This document shows positions 42,376-51,398 of a stretch of 64,000 nucleotides of DNA, piece by piece (within the stretch, counting starts at the first letter, position 1; every line of letters begins with the position of its first letter). The DNA comes from Deltaproteobacteria bacterium (GTDB taxonomy: Bacteria; Desulfobacterota; Desulfuromonadia; Geobacterales; Pseudopelobacteraceae). The stretch covers positions 39,935 through 103,934 of the forward strand of contig JACPFJ010000005.1 of assembly GCA_016182975.1 (NCBI GenBank). Direction: 5' to 3'. The position numbers were made by a program, and so were the translations under genes. The notes beneath the pieces were generated by a model. That model made no database searches and was not told the DNA's origin. It saw nothing but the letters and a program-made list of their open reading frames with translations.

Positions 42376-43688
42376 ACGACATAAAGGTTGGACTGATCGG
42401 ATTCGGCAACATCGGCGCCGGGGTGGTGAAGCTGCTCCGGCAGAACGCGGACGTGATCCGCAACAAGGTGGGGGCGGGCATCTGCCTGAAGCGGATCGCC
42501 GACCTGGACATCACCACCGACCGCGGGGTGCAGGTCGATCCCGCCGTTCTCACCACCGACGTCAACGCCATCTTCGACGACCCGGAGATCTCGGTGGTGA
42601 TCGAACTGGTCGGCGGCTACGAGCCGGCCAAGAGCTTCGTGCTGAAGGCCATCGAAAAGGGGAAGCACATCGTCACCGCCAACAAGGCCCTGCTGGCGAT
42701 GCACGGGGGGGACATCTTCGCCGCGGCCGCCCGCAACAACGTCGAGGTGCAGTTCGAGGCCTCCGTCGGGGGGGGCATCCCGGTGCTGACCGCCATCAAG
42801 GGGAACCTGGCCGCCAACAGCTTCGGTTCCGTATTCGGCATCATGAACGGCACCTGCAACTACATCCTGACCCGCATGACCCAGGAAGGCGCCGATTTCA
42901 GCGACGTGCTCCGGGCCGCCCAGGAACTGGGTTATGCCGAACCGGACCCGACCTTCGACATCGAGGGCGTGGACACCGCCCACAAGCTGGCCATCCTGGT
43001 CTCGCTCTGCTTCGGCACCCGCATCGACTTCAAGGATATCCATACCGAGGGCATCTCCCGCATCAGCGGGCTGGACGTCAAGTTCGCCCGTGATTTCGGT
43101 TACCGCATCAAGCTCCTGGCCATCGGCAAGCTCTCCGACGGCAAGGTCGAGGCCCGCGTCCACCCCACCATGATCCCGCTGCACAACCCGCTGGCCGATG
43201 TGAACGGCGTCTTCAACGCCATCCGCCTGACCGGCGACTTCGTCGGGCCGGTGATGTTCTACGGCCGCGGCGCCGGCCAAAACCCCACCGCCAGCGCGAT
43301 CGTCGGCGACCTGATCGGCCTCGCGCGCAGCATGCGCGTCGGCACGGGGCGGAGGATGGCGCCGCTCGGCTTCCTCGACAACGCAATCGGCGACATCCCG
43401 GTCAAACCGATGGCCGAGATCGTCAGCAAATACATGCTGCGCTTCAGCGCCATGGACCGCCCGGGCGTACTGGCGGCCATTGCCGGATCGCTGGGGAGGA
43501 ACGGCATCAGCATCGAGTCCATGGTGCAGACCGCCCATCAGGTCACGGACGCCGCGCCGGTGCCGATCGTGATCATGACCCACGAGGCCAGGGAGGGCCA
43601 CGTGCGCTCCGCCTTGGAGGAGATCGACCGTCTCGACATCATCTGCGAGAAGACCAGTTTCATCCGGATCGAGGACAACCTGGAGTAA
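42372..43688 (+). CDS. hom: Homoserine dehydrogenase
   Basis: A 438-residue enzyme reducing aspartate semialdehyde to homoserine, on the path to Met and Thr. [16 protein letters not shown] is the nucleotide loop; [17 protein letters not shown] and [14 protein letters not shown] are family blocks; the catalytic Lys/Asp region is [13 protein letters not shown]. The C-terminal ACT domain (residues ~350-430, [25 protein letters not shown]) suggests feedback by threonine. Overlaps nusB by ATGA. Confidence 0.96.
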   Translation: MNDIKVGLIGFGNIGAGVVKLLRQNADVIRNKVGAGICLKRIADLDITTDRGVQVDPAVLTTDVNAIFDDPEISVVIELVGGYEPAKSFVLKAIEKGKHIVTANKALLAMHGGDIFAAAARNNVEVQFEASVGGGIPVLTAIKGNLAANSFGSVFGIMNGTCNYILTRMTQEGADFSDVLRAAQELGYAEPDPTFDIEGVDTAHKLAILVSLCFGTRIDFKDIHTEGISRISGLDVKFARDFGYRIKLLAIGKLSDGKVEARVHPTMIPLHNPLADVNGVFNAIRLTGDFVGPVMFYGRGAGQNPTASAIVGDLIGLARSMRVGTGRRMAPLGFLDNAIGDIPVKPMAEIVSKYMLRFSAMDRPGVLAAIAGSLGRNGISIESMVQTAHQVTDAAPVPIVIMTHEAREGHVRSALEEIDRLDIICEKTSFIRIEDNLE

Positions 43689-43701
43689 AGGAGCCCGGAA
43701 C

Positions 43702-45057
43702 ATGAACACCAAGATCCTCCTCAACGAGGAGCAGATCCCCCGTCAGTGGTACAACATCATCCCGGACATGCCCGGCCCGCTGGCGCCGGTCATCAATCCA
43801 CGCACCCTGCAACCTGTCACGCCGGAGGACATGCTGGCCATCTTCCCCATGGCGCTGATCGAGCAGGAGATGTCGGGCAGCCGCTGGATAGACATCCCGG
43901 ACGAGGTGCGCGAGATCTACAAGCTCTGGCGGCCGTCGCCGCTCTACCGCGCCCATCGCCTGGAAAAGGCGCTCGGCACCCCGGCGAAGATCTACTACAA
44001 GTTCGAGGGGGTCTCGCCGGCCGGCTCGCATAAACCCAACTCGGCCATCCCGCAGGCGTATTACAACAAGCAGGCCGGCATCCGCCGCCTGGCCACCGAG
44101 ACCGGCGCCGGCCAATGGGGCAGTTCCCTGGCCCTGGCCTGCTCGCTGTTCGGCCTGGAGTGCACCGTGTACATGGTCAAGGTCTCCTGCACCCAGAAAC
44201 CGTACAGAAAGAGCATGATGCAGCTCTGGGGGGCAAGCGTGATCCCCTCGCCGTCCGAGTTCACCAACTCGGGGCGCTCGATCCTGGCCCATGACCCGGA
44301 CTCCCCCGGCTCCCTGGGAATCGCCATCTCCGAGGCGGTGGAGGACGCCGCCACCCATAGCGACACCAACTACGCCCTGGGGAGCGTGCTCAACCACGTC
44401 TGCCTGCACCAGACCGTGATCGGCCAGGAGGCCCGCGAACAGATGCGGATCGCCGGCGACTACCCGGACGTGGTCATTGCCTGCTGCGGCGGCGGCTCCA
44501 ACTTCGCCGGGCTCGCCTTCCCCTTCATCGCCGACCGGGCCGCCGGCAGGAACGTGCGCTGCCTGGCCGTCGAACCGGCCTCCTGTCCGACCCTGACCAA
44601 GGGTGTCTACGCCTTCGACTACGGCGACACCGCCAAGGTGGCCCCGATTGCCATGATGTACACCCTGGGGCACGATTTCATGCCCCCCGGCATTCACGCC
44701 GGCGGGCTGCGCTACCACGGCGAGTCGCCGCTGGTCTCCCAGCTCTTCCACGCCGGGCAGATCGAGGCGAAATCGTACAAGCAGAACTCCTGCTTCGAAG
44801 GGGCCGTGCTGTTCGCCCGCAGCGAGGGGATCGTGCCCGCCCCCGAGTCGTCCCACGCCGTGCGGGCCGCCATTGACGAGGCGGTGCTGGCCAAGGAGGA
44901 GGGGAAGGAGCGCACCATCCTGTTCGGCCTCTCCGGCCACGGCCAGCTCGACATGGGCGCCTACGACGCCTACCTCTCGGGTAATCTCGAGGATTTCGAG
45001 TACCCGAGCGAGATGGTAAAGGCTGCGCTGGAACGGCTGCCGAAGATTCAATTGTGA
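43702..45057 (+). CDS. trpB2: TrpB2-type tryptophan synthase beta-like PLP enzyme
   Basis: A 451-residue TrpB2: it has the longer N-terminal region and the PLP-Lys motif [20 protein letters not shown] rather than the HTGAHKxNN of TrpB1. [23 protein letters not shown] and ALESSHA-like PAPESSHAV follow. TrpB2 makes tryptophan from indole, and Ser (or phosphoserine in some forms), and usually does not bind TrpA strongly. It stands 13 bases after hom, with trpF and trpB1 just downstream; the genome keeps both beta types. Confidence 0.9.
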   Translation: MNTKILLNEEQIPRQWYNIIPDMPGPLAPVINPRTLQPVTPEDMLAIFPMALIEQEMSGSRWIDIPDEVREIYKLWRPSPLYRAHRLEKALGTPAKIYYKFEGVSPAGSHKPNSAIPQAYYNKQAGIRRLATETGAGQWGSSLALACSLFGLECTVYMVKVSCTQKPYRKSMMQLWGASVIPSPSEFTNSGRSILAHDPDSPGSLGIAISEAVEDAATHSDTNYALGSVLNHVCLHQTVIGQEAREQMRIAGDYPDVVIACCGGGSNFAGLAFPFIADRAAGRNVRCLAVEPASCPTLTKGVYAFDYGDTAKVAPIAMMYTLGHDFMPPGIHAGGLRYHGESPLVSQLFHAGQIEAKSYKQNSCFEGAVLFARSEGIVPAPESSHAVRAAIDEAVLAKEEGKERTILFGLSGHGQLDMGAYDAYLSGNLEDFEYPSEMVKAALERLPKIQL

Positions 45058-45124
45058 TTGGTAACTGGGGACTGGGAATTTACCGATCCCTTGTCCCTAG
45101 TCCCCAATCCCTGGTCCTACTATT
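45058..45124. repeat. Short GGGACTGGG / TCCCCAATCCC repeat
   Basis: GTAACTGGGGACTGGGAATT is followed by CCCTTGTCCCTAGTCCCCAA and TCCCTGGTCC, an imperfect inverted repeat of simple units filling the trpB2-trpF gap. Same style as the blocks at 18.9, 23.3 and within cbiD. Confidence 0.6.
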
Positions 45125-45742
45125 ATGATCAAAGTCAAGATCTGCGGCATAACCAACCTGGAGGACGCGCTGGTCGCCATCGAAGCCGGCGCCGATGCGC
45201 TGGGATTTGTCTTCCACCCCAAATCGCCGCGCCACCTCTTTCCGGAACAGGCGGCGGCCATCATCAGCCAGCTCCCCCCCTTCGTCCAGACCGTCGGCCT
45301 GTTCGTCGACGAGTCCCTGGAGACGGTCAACGAGACGGCCGCTCAGTGCGGCCTGGACATCGTCCAGCTCCATGGGGACGAGACGCCCGGGTTTTGCGCG
45401 GCCGTCGGACGGCGCGTCATCAAGGCCTTCCGCGTCAAGGAGATCACCTGCCTGGAACCGATGCAGGGGTACCGCGTCTCCGCCTGTCTGCTGGACGCCT
45501 GGTCACCGACCGCCCACGGCGGGACAGGACTCACCTTCAACTGGGAGATCGCCGCCTGCGCCGCGCAGGCCGGCCGCATCATCCTGGCCGGCGGGCTGAG
45601 GCCGGAGAACGTCGCCGACGCCGTCCGCCAGGTGCGTCCGTACGGCGTGGACGTCTCCAGCGGCGTGGAGTCGTCCCCGGGCAGGAAGGCAGCCGACAGG
45701 GTCAGGGAGTTCATCAGGAAGGCGAAGGAGGCTGCACCTTGA
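45125..45742 (+). CDS. trpF: Phosphoribosylanthranilate isomerase
   Basis: A 205-residue TIM-barrel TrpF converting phosphoribosylanthranilate to CdRP. Seen are [16 protein letters not shown] (catalytic Cys7), [16 protein letters not shown], and [22 protein letters not shown] with the phosphate loop. The stop overlaps the trpB TTG start; together they form the coupled trpFB pair. Confidence 0.95.
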   Translation: MIKVKICGITNLEDALVAIEAGADALGFVFHPKSPRHLFPEQAAAIISQLPPFVQTVGLFVDESLETVNETAAQCGLDIVQLHGDETPGFCAAVGRRVIKAFRVKEITCLEPMQGYRVSACLLDAWSPTAHGGTGLTFNWEIAACAAQAGRIILAGGLRPENVADAVRQVRPYGVDVSSGVESSPGRKAADRVREFIRKAKEAAP

Positions 45743-46926
45743 AATATCCGGACAAGAGGGGACACTTCGGTGAATACGGCGGCCGCTACGTCCCGGAGAC
45801 GCTCATGCCGGCGCTCCTGGAGCTTGAGAAGGCCTACGGGCATTACCGCCACGACCGCGAGTTCCGGGAGGAGTTCGAGTACTACCTCAGGCAGTACGTC
45901 GGCCGCCCCAACCCGCTCTACTTCGCCGAAAAGCTGACGAAAAGGCTGGGGGGGGCCAGGATCTACCTCAAGCGCGAGGACCTGAACCACACCGGGGCCC
46001 ACAAGGTCAACAACACCATCGGCCAGGGGCTTCTGGCCCGGCGGATGGGCAAGCAGCGCGTCATCGCCGAGACCGGGGCGGGCATGCACGGCGTGGCCAC
46101 CGCCACCATCGCGGCCCTGTTCGGCATGCGCTGCGAGGTCTTCATGGGGGAGGAGGACACCCGCCGCCAGTCGCAGAACGTCTTCCGCATGAAACTCCTG
46201 GGCGCCACGGTGACCCCGGTCACCGCCGGCACCGCCACCCTCAAGGACGCCATGAACGAGGCCCTGCGCAACTGGGTCACCACCATCCATGACACCTTCT
46301 ACGTGATCGGCACCGTGGCCGGACCGCACCCCTACCCCATGATGGTGCGCGACTTCCAGTCGGTGATCGGCCGCGAGGTGAAGAAACAGCACAAAAAGGC
46401 GGAGGGGAGGCTCCCGGACGTTCTTCTGGCCTGCGTCGGCGGCGGCAGCAACGCCCTGGGGCTGTTCCATCCCTTCATGAAGAGCAAGGTCAGGCTGATC
46501 GGCGTCGAGGCGGCCGGATACGGCATCGAGACCGGCAGGCACGCCGCACCCCTCTGCGCCGGCTCCCCCGGCATCCTCCACGGCAACCGGACCTACCTGC
46601 TCCAGGACGGGCACGGCCAGATCACCCACGCCCACTCGATCTCGGCCGGGCTGGACTACCCCGGCGTAGGTCCCGAGCACGCCTGGATGAAGGACAGCGG
46701 CCGGGCCGAGTACGTCTCGGTCACCGATCAGGAGGCGCTGGAGGGATTCTGCATGCTGACCCAGGAGGAAGGGATCATCCCGGCCCTGGAGTCCTCCCAC
46801 GCCATCGCCTACCTGACGAAACTGGCCCCTTCGATGGGCAGGGACAAGAGCATCGTGGTCTGCCTGTCGGGACGGGGGGACAAGGACATGCATACCGTGG
46901 CGGAGGCCATGGGGATGAAGTTCTGA
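45739..46926 (+). CDS. trpB: Tryptophan synthase beta subunit (TrpB1)
   Basis: A 395-residue TrpB. It starts TTG 45739 with AAGGAGG at 45725-45731; the overlap with trpF is [23 protein letters not shown] carries the PLP Lys, [13 protein letters not shown] the catalytic Glu, and [12 protein letters not shown] the phosphate loop. It condenses indole and serine. It is the classical type that pairs with TrpA (at 18.1 kb). A terminator follows. The long upstream frame that includes trpF sequence is not real. Confidence 0.96.
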   Translation: MKYPDKRGHFGEYGGRYVPETLMPALLELEKAYGHYRHDREFREEFEYYLRQYVGRPNPLYFAEKLTKRLGGARIYLKREDLNHTGAHKVNNTIGQGLLARRMGKQRVIAETGAGMHGVATATIAALFGMRCEVFMGEEDTRRQSQNVFRMKLLGATVTPVTAGTATLKDAMNEALRNWVTTIHDTFYVIGTVAGPHPYPMMVRDFQSVIGREVKKQHKKAEGRLPDVLLACVGGGSNALGLFHPFMKSKVRLIGVEAAGYGIETGRHAAPLCAGSPGILHGNRTYLLQDGHGQITHAHSISAGLDYPGVGPEHAWMKDSGRAEYVSVTDQEALEGFCMLTQEEGIIPALESSHAIAYLTKLAPSMGRDKSIVVCLSGRGDKDMHTVAEAMGMKF

Positions 46927-46975
46927 TCGGGCCACAGCCGTTTTTTTGATCTTAATTTAAACTTTTAGTCTCGCT

Positions 46976-47002
46976 AAAGCCGGCAAATTGCTGGCTTTTT
47001 TT
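46976..47002 (+). terminator. Intrinsic terminator after trpB
   Basis: AAAGCCGGC, loop AAATT, GCTGGCTTT followed by TTTT. Nine pairs including one G-U. It ends the ribH-to-trpB transcript just before the pta promoter. Confidence 0.85.
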
Positions 47003-47003
47003 A

Positions 47004-47032
47004 TTGACCAATGCGCATGATTCGCTTATATA
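47004..47032 (+). promoter_or_regulatory. Sigma-70 promoter of pta
   Basis: TTGACC at 47004-47009, a 17-base spacer and TATATA at 47027-47032. The pta ATG is at 47068 after AGGGGAGG. Confidence 0.7.
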
Positions 47033-47067
47033 CAAATCCTGTTTTATTTTGATAGGGGAGGTACGAC

Positions 47068-48072
47068 ATGCATTTGGTTGAGCAGATCAAGGAAAAGGCC
47101 AGGAAGAACCAGCAGACGGTGGTGTTGCCGGAGAGCTACGACGAGCGGATGCTGTATGCGGCCGAAAAGATTGTAAGCGAAGGGCTGGCCAGGATCGTCA
47201 TCCTCGGCGATCCCGCCAAGATCCAGGCCGATGCCGCCGCCAAGGGGATCAACCTGGCCGGGGTGGAGCTGCTCAACCCGGCGAGCTCGCCCAAGCTGGA
47301 TCAGTACGTGGCCGACCTGGTCGAGCTGAGAAAGTCCAAGGGACTCACCGCCGAAGAGGCCAGGAAGCTCCTCACCGCCGAGGACAACCTCTACTACGCC
47401 GGCATGATGGTCAGAAGCGGCGACGCGGGGGGGGAGGTGGCCGGCGCCACCGGCACTACCGGCAACGTGCTCAAGGCCGCCTTCCAGACCGTGGGTCCCG
47501 CAAAGGGGATCAAGACCGTCTCCTCCTTCTTCCTGATGGTCACCAAGCCCCCCTCCTTCGGCGAGAATGGCATCCTGCTCTTAGCCGACTGCGCCGTAAA
47601 CCCCAACCCGGACGCCCAGGCACTGGCCGAGATCGCCGTGGCCACCGCCGGCAACTGCAAGGCCTTTCTGGATGTGGAGGCCAGGGTGGGCATGCTCTCC
47701 TTCTCCACCAAGGGGAGCGCCGCCCATGGGGATATCGACAAGGTCACCAAGGCCATGGAGATCGCCAAGCAGATCAAGCCCGACATCCAGATCGACGGCG
47801 AGCTGCAGGCCGACGCCGCGCTGATCCCCAAGGTGGGCGAAAAGAAGGCCCCCGGCAGCCCGGTGGCCGGCAAGGCCAACGTCCTGATCTTCCCCGACCT
47901 GGACGCAGGCAACATCGCCTACAAGCTGGTGGAGCGCGTGGCCGGCGCCGAGGCCCTCGGCCCGATCATCCAGGGGCTGGCCAAGCCGGTCAACGACCTC
48001 TCGCGCGGCTGCTCGGTGGACGATATCGTCAACGTCACCGCCATCACGGCGGTCCAGGCGGCACAGGGGTAG
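47068..48072 (+). CDS. pta: Phosphate acetyltransferase
   Basis: A 334-residue Pta of the short, single-domain type. It interconverts acetyl-CoA and acetyl phosphate, central to acetate uptake or excretion with acetate kinase. Family blocks: VVLPESYDERMLYAAEKI, ATGTTGNVLKAAFQTVG, SSFFLMVTKP, DCAVNPNPDAQALAEIA, and KANVLIFPDLDAGNIAYKLVER. Own promoter and a strong terminator make it a single-gene unit. No ackA is beside it in this window. Confidence 0.95.
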   Translation: MHLVEQIKEKARKNQQTVVLPESYDERMLYAAEKIVSEGLARIVILGDPAKIQADAAAKGINLAGVELLNPASSPKLDQYVADLVELRKSKGLTAEEARKLLTAEDNLYYAGMMVRSGDAGGEVAGATGTTGNVLKAAFQTVGPAKGIKTVSSFFLMVTKPPSFGENGILLLADCAVNPNPDAQALAEIAVATAGNCKAFLDVEARVGMLSFSTKGSAAHGDIDKVTKAMEIAKQIKPDIQIDGELQADAALIPKVGEKKAPGSPVAGKANVLIFPDLDAGNIAYKLVERVAGAEALGPIIQGLAKPVNDLSRGCSVDDIVNVTAITAVQAAQG

Positions 48073-48101
48073 AATGGCAGGTAAAGGTTAAGGTTGAGGT
48101 A

Positions 48102-48134
48102 AGAAGGCGCGTCCCACTGGACGCGCCTTCTTCG
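48102..48134 (+). terminator. Intrinsic terminator after pta
   Basis: GAAGGCGCGTCC, loop CACT, GGACGCGCCTTC, then TTCGTTT. Twelve perfect pairs followed by a T-rich stretch. Confidence 0.85.
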
Positions 48135-48144
48135 TTTCATGTCT

Positions 48145-48301
48145 AAAAACGGCATTTGAAACGCAAAGACGCAAAGAACGCCAGGAATAACACTAAGATA
48201 ATTCAGAAATCATGCTAACCTTCAGGGTGACAACCAGATATTTTCAACTGATTGGTTTCTTTGCGAACCTTGCGTCTTTGCGTTAATGAACTGCTTTTTA
48301 T
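48145..48301 (+). repeat. Dispersed inverted-repeat element, copy C
   Basis: Same orientation as copy A (9863-10024) and nearly identical by eye: AAACGGCATTTGAAACGC at the left, ACCTTCAGGGTGACAACCAGATA in the middle, CTTTGCGTTAATGAACTGC at the right. It separates the convergent pta and queC genes. Confidence 0.85.
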
Positions 48302-48305
48302 AGGT

Positions 48306-48983
48306 TCAATCGGCGTAGCGCAGCGGATCGGCGAGACCGGCCTCGGCGAACCCCTTCAGCCGCAGGCGGCAGGAGTCGCACGCGCCGCAGGAGAGCCCTT
48401 CCGGGGAAGGGTCGTAGCAGGAATGGGTCTGGCCGTAGTCAACGCCGAGCTCCACCCCTTTGCGGATGATGTCGGCCTTGCTGAGGCTGATCAGCGGCGT
48501 ATGGATGCGGAAGCCCCCTTTACCCTCGACCCCGGCCCTGGTGGCCAGGTTGGCCATGGCCTCGTAGGCGGCGATGTACTCCGGCCGGCAGTCGGGGTAG
48601 CCGGAGTAGTCCAGGGCGTTGACCCCGATGTAGATGTCGAAGGCGCCCAGCACCTCGGCCCACCCCAGGGCGAAGGAGAGGAAGATCGTGTTGCGGGCCG
48701 GGACGTAGGTGACCGGGATGGCGTCGCCCACCCCCTCCTTGGGCACGGCGATATCGGCCGTCAGGGCGCTCCCCCCCATCAGGCGCAGGTCGAACTCCAC
48801 CACCAGGTGCTCCGCCGCACCCAGCCGCCTGGCATTGGCCTTGGCCACCTCCAGCTCAAAGCCGTGCCGCTGGCCGTAGGAGAAGCTGATCGCAAAGGGG
48901 GTGAACCCCTCCGCCTGAGCGATCGCCAGGCAGGTAGTGGAATCCAGCCCGCCGCTGTAAAGGACCACCGCTTTTTGTTGCAT
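48306..48983 (-). CDS. queC: 7-cyano-7-deazaguanine synthase
   Basis: A 225-residue QueC that makes preQ0 from CDG, ATP and ammonia, for queuosine tRNA modification. ATP loop [12 protein letters not shown] (residues 8-19), [11 protein letters not shown], and the zinc site [22 protein letters not shown] near the C-terminus are all intact. It is alone on the minus strand. I saw no preQ1 riboswitch upstream, but only sequence inspection was possible. Confidence 0.95.
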   Translation of the reverse strand: MQQKAVVLYSGGLDSTTCLAIAQAEGFTPFAISFSYGQRHGFELEVAKANARRLGAAEHLVVEFDLRLMGGSALTADIAVPKEGVGDAIPVTYVPARNTIFLSFALGWAEVLGAFDIYIGVNALDYSGYPDCRPEYIAAYEAMANLATRAGVEGKGGFRIHTPLISLSKADIIRKGVELGVDYGQTHSCYDPSPEGLSCGACDSCRLRLKGFAEAGLADPLRYAD

Positions 48984-49329
48984 GCATTTCTCCTTATGGA
49001 CTCGGAACTAACCAATATACCGTTTTACATCTCATCTTCAGGCCATCTTTGCCGCCCCTTCAATCGCAAAATCCTCAGCGCAGCCTTGGCTCACGCCTGC
49101 GGTTTTGCCCAATCAGGAACGACAAATCTGACCTGAATCTGTGCGTAAAACCTGGTATCAGTTAATTCCAAGTCCCTTATCCCTTGAGTGCCCGTTACCA
49201 GTTCCCGATACTATCAAGAAAACTCCCCCGGATAAATCTAAAAAGCATTCGCCATTTTGAGGTTCTGGAATCATGCCTTACGTGTTAGTATCAAAAACAT
49301 ATGCAGGCAAATCCAAAAAAGAGGACCCT
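48984..49329. other. Non-coding gap between queC and the OB-fold gene
   Basis: 346 bases between divergent genes. It holds the queC promoter region near 49000 and, around 49168-49215, simple text such as AAGTCCCTTATCCCTTGAGTG and GTTACCAGTTCCCGA of the same kind as the trpB2-trpF repeat. No gene is supported. Confidence 0.5.
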
Positions 49330-50109
49330 ATGAAAAAGACCATACCCCTGTCCATATCGCTAATCATGCTTCTGAGCGCAACCTCCTTTGCCGCCAAACC
49401 CCACGACCACCCCACCTCGCCTGCCGACCCGACTGCACAGATCCTTTCGGACGCAGCACCCCCCAAATCCGCGGAACCTTTGTCCGGCAAGGTGCTCGAA
49501 ACCATGAACAGCGGTGGCTACAGCTATGTCTACCTGCAAGGGAAGAACGGCAACAAGGTCTGGGTTGCCGTTCCTGAAAGACAGGTGAAGGTTGGGGACC
49601 AAGTGAGCTTCAAGCCGGGCCTGGAAATGCGGAGATTTGAGAGCAAGAGTCTTAAACGCACCTTCGACATCATCATCTTCACCAATAGCGTGCAGAGCGC
49701 TCCGGCCGCGACCGCCGGTCACGGGCGCAATCAGGAAGCATCCCCCGCTGCGCACCGCAGCACCACGGACGAGGAAACCATGGTAGCCGTTGCCAAGGCA
49801 ACCGAACCCAATGCCACCACCGTTGAAGGTGCCTTCGGCAGGAGCGCCGAGCTGGACAAGAAAGTGGTCGTCATCAGGGGTAAGGTCGTCAAGGTTTCAG
49901 CCGGCATCATGGGAAAAAACTGGTTCCACATCCAGGACGGCACCGGCTCGAAAGCCAAGGGCAATCACGACCTTACCTGCACCACTGCCGGCAGCTTGCC
50001 GACTGTCGGTGACGTGATCACCGTCAGCGGTACGCTGGCCAAGGATCGCGATTTCGGCGCCGGCTATCGATACGGCGCCATCGTGGAGAACGCAACCTTC
50101 AAGAAATAG
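49330..50109 (+). CDS. Exported protein with two OB-fold-like domains
   Basis: A 259-residue protein with a signal peptide (KKTIPLSISLIMLLSATSFA). Domain one reads SGKVLETMNSGGYSYVYLQGKNGNKVWVAVPERQVKVGDQVSF, a GW/OB type found in small periplasmic NrfJ-like proteins. After a His/Ala linker, domain two reads VVIRGKVVKVSAGIMGKNWFHIQDGTGSKAKGNHDLTC, VGDVITVSGTL, a second OB-like fold. Function unknown; perhaps binding of small ligands or cytochrome help. ATG 49330 follows AAGAGGA. The next gene starts seven bases downstream. Confidence 0.75.
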   Translation: MKKTIPLSISLIMLLSATSFAAKPHDHPTSPADPTAQILSDAAPPKSAEPLSGKVLETMNSGGYSYVYLQGKNGNKVWVAVPERQVKVGDQVSFKPGLEMRRFESKSLKRTFDIIIFTNSVQSAPAATAGHGRNQEASPAAHRSTTDEETMVAVAKATEPNATTVEGAFGRSAELDKKVVVIRGKVVKVSAGIMGKNWFHIQDGTGSKAKGNHDLTCTTAGSLPTVGDVITVSGTLAKDRDFGAGYRYGAIVENATFKK

Positions 50110-50115
50110 CCAGCG

Positions 50116-51201
50116 TTGTCCGACCCTGTCCGCCTTCATTACGAGCTCTACCCCTACCCCGGCTATCCGCTGCTCGCCTCGCTGCGCCGCTGCGACGGCT
50201 ACGCCCTCAACCTGAGCGCCCTCTGGGCCAGGTTCAACGGCGAGCTGCCGCCGCCGGAGGCAAGGCGCATCCTGGTTGCCGGCTGCGGCAGCTTCGCCCC
50301 ATACCCCTTTAGCCTGGCCAACCCCGAGGCCGCGATCACCGCCCTCGACCTCTCCGGGCGCAGCCTCGGGCGGGCGCGGCTGCACTGCCTGCTGCACGGC
50401 CGCCGCAACGTCGCCTTCCGGCAGGGGGACCTGCTCGACCCGCAGGCAGTGGCGGGGCGATTCGGCCTGATCGACGCCTACGGCGTGCTGCACCACCTGG
50501 ACGACCCCCTGGCGGGGTTGCAGGCCCTGGCGGCGCGCCTCTGCGATGGCGGTATCCTGCGGGTGATGCTCTACAGCCGCTATGCCCGCCGCGAGGAGGA
50601 GTCCATCCGCCGGGCCTTCCGCCTGCTGGGGGTGCATGACCCGGCCGGGGCGCGTCGGCTCATCCGGCGCTCGAAAGCGGGCTCGCGCCTGCGCGGTTTC
50701 GCCGCCGCATCCGACGAGGCGGCCTTCGCGGCCGGCCTGGCCGATGCCCTGCTGCACCCGCGCGTGCATACCTTCCGCATCGACGCCCTGATGGAGATGG
50801 TCCGGGAGTCGGGCCTGGAGCCGCTCCTCTTCGCCCACAACGGCGCCCTGGAGGACGTAGGCCTTGAGGTCGCCAGGATCAGGGGGCTGGAGGCGGCCAA
50901 GGGGTCTCCCGGCAATTTCGTCCTCTACCTGGGGCGCAACACGGCCGGCCCCTGTCCCCAGGACGCGGCTTCGTCCCTCCTGCTCAACCCCTGCCTGAGC
51001 GGCGCCGTCGGGCCGCTGCGCTTGGGCACCCTCCACATCCCTCCCCGTCTCGGCCATGCCAACCCGCCTCTCGGCTACGGGGAGCGCCGCTTCCTGCGCC
51101 GCTTCACCACCCCTGTCCGCCGGAGCGCCCTCGCGCCCGACTCCCGCGCAGCGGTAGCGGTTTACACCAGGGCGCTTTTTCTGCTACAGTACCGCGGCTG
51201 A
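50116..51201 (+). CDS. SAM-dependent methyltransferase
   Basis: A 361-residue Rossmann methyltransferase. Motif I is ILVAGCGSFAPYPF (near residue 52-65), motif II ITALDLSGRSL and motif IV/post-I DAYGVLHHLDDPLAGLQALA. The opening VRLHYELYPYPGYP resembles a family in which methyltransferases act on small molecules or on proteins; the substrate is not known. A long C-terminal part (residues ~190-361) has no motif I recognise. TTG start 50116. Arginine-rich composition follows local GC. Confidence 0.8.
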   Translation: MSDPVRLHYELYPYPGYPLLASLRRCDGYALNLSALWARFNGELPPPEARRILVAGCGSFAPYPFSLANPEAAITALDLSGRSLGRARLHCLLHGRRNVAFRQGDLLDPQAVAGRFGLIDAYGVLHHLDDPLAGLQALAARLCDGGILRVMLYSRYARREEESIRRAFRLLGVHDPAGARRLIRRSKAGSRLRGFAAASDEAAFAAGLADALLHPRVHTFRIDALMEMVRESGLEPLLFAHNGALEDVGLEVARIRGLEAAKGSPGNFVLYLGRNTAGPCPQDAASSLLLNPCLSGAVGPLRLGTLHIPPRLGHANPPLGYGERRFLRRFTTPVRRSALAPDSRAAVAVYTRALFLLQYRG

Positions 51202-51225
51202 ATCAAGCGGACATTTTTACCTACA

Positions 51226-51366
51226 AACGGCAGTTTCTTAACGCAAGGACGCCAAGACGCCAAGGGAATCAAAGATGTTATAAATAATCTTCACCCAAAA
51301 GGTGATGCTTATTATTATGCTAATTGATTGTTTTTCCTTGCATCTTTGCGGCCTTGCGTTTCATCT
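51226..51366 (+). repeat. Dispersed inverted-repeat element, copy D (diverged)
   Basis: AAACGGCAGTTTCTTAACGC and ACGCCAAGACGCCAAGG on the left, TTCACCCAAAAGGTGATGC in the middle, and GCATCTTTGCGGCCTTGCG then TTTCATCTG on the right. Same architecture as copies A-C but with many changes. It lies just upstream of mutS. Confidence 0.65.
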
Positions 51367-51398
51367 GTTTTTTAGTTTTATCCATAAGGTTGAAAAAC

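Noticed and set aside
45058..45738. Long N-terminal extension of trpB from base 45058
   Set aside because: It overlaps trpF in another frame; the TTG at 45739 has a strong ribosome site and the correct family start.
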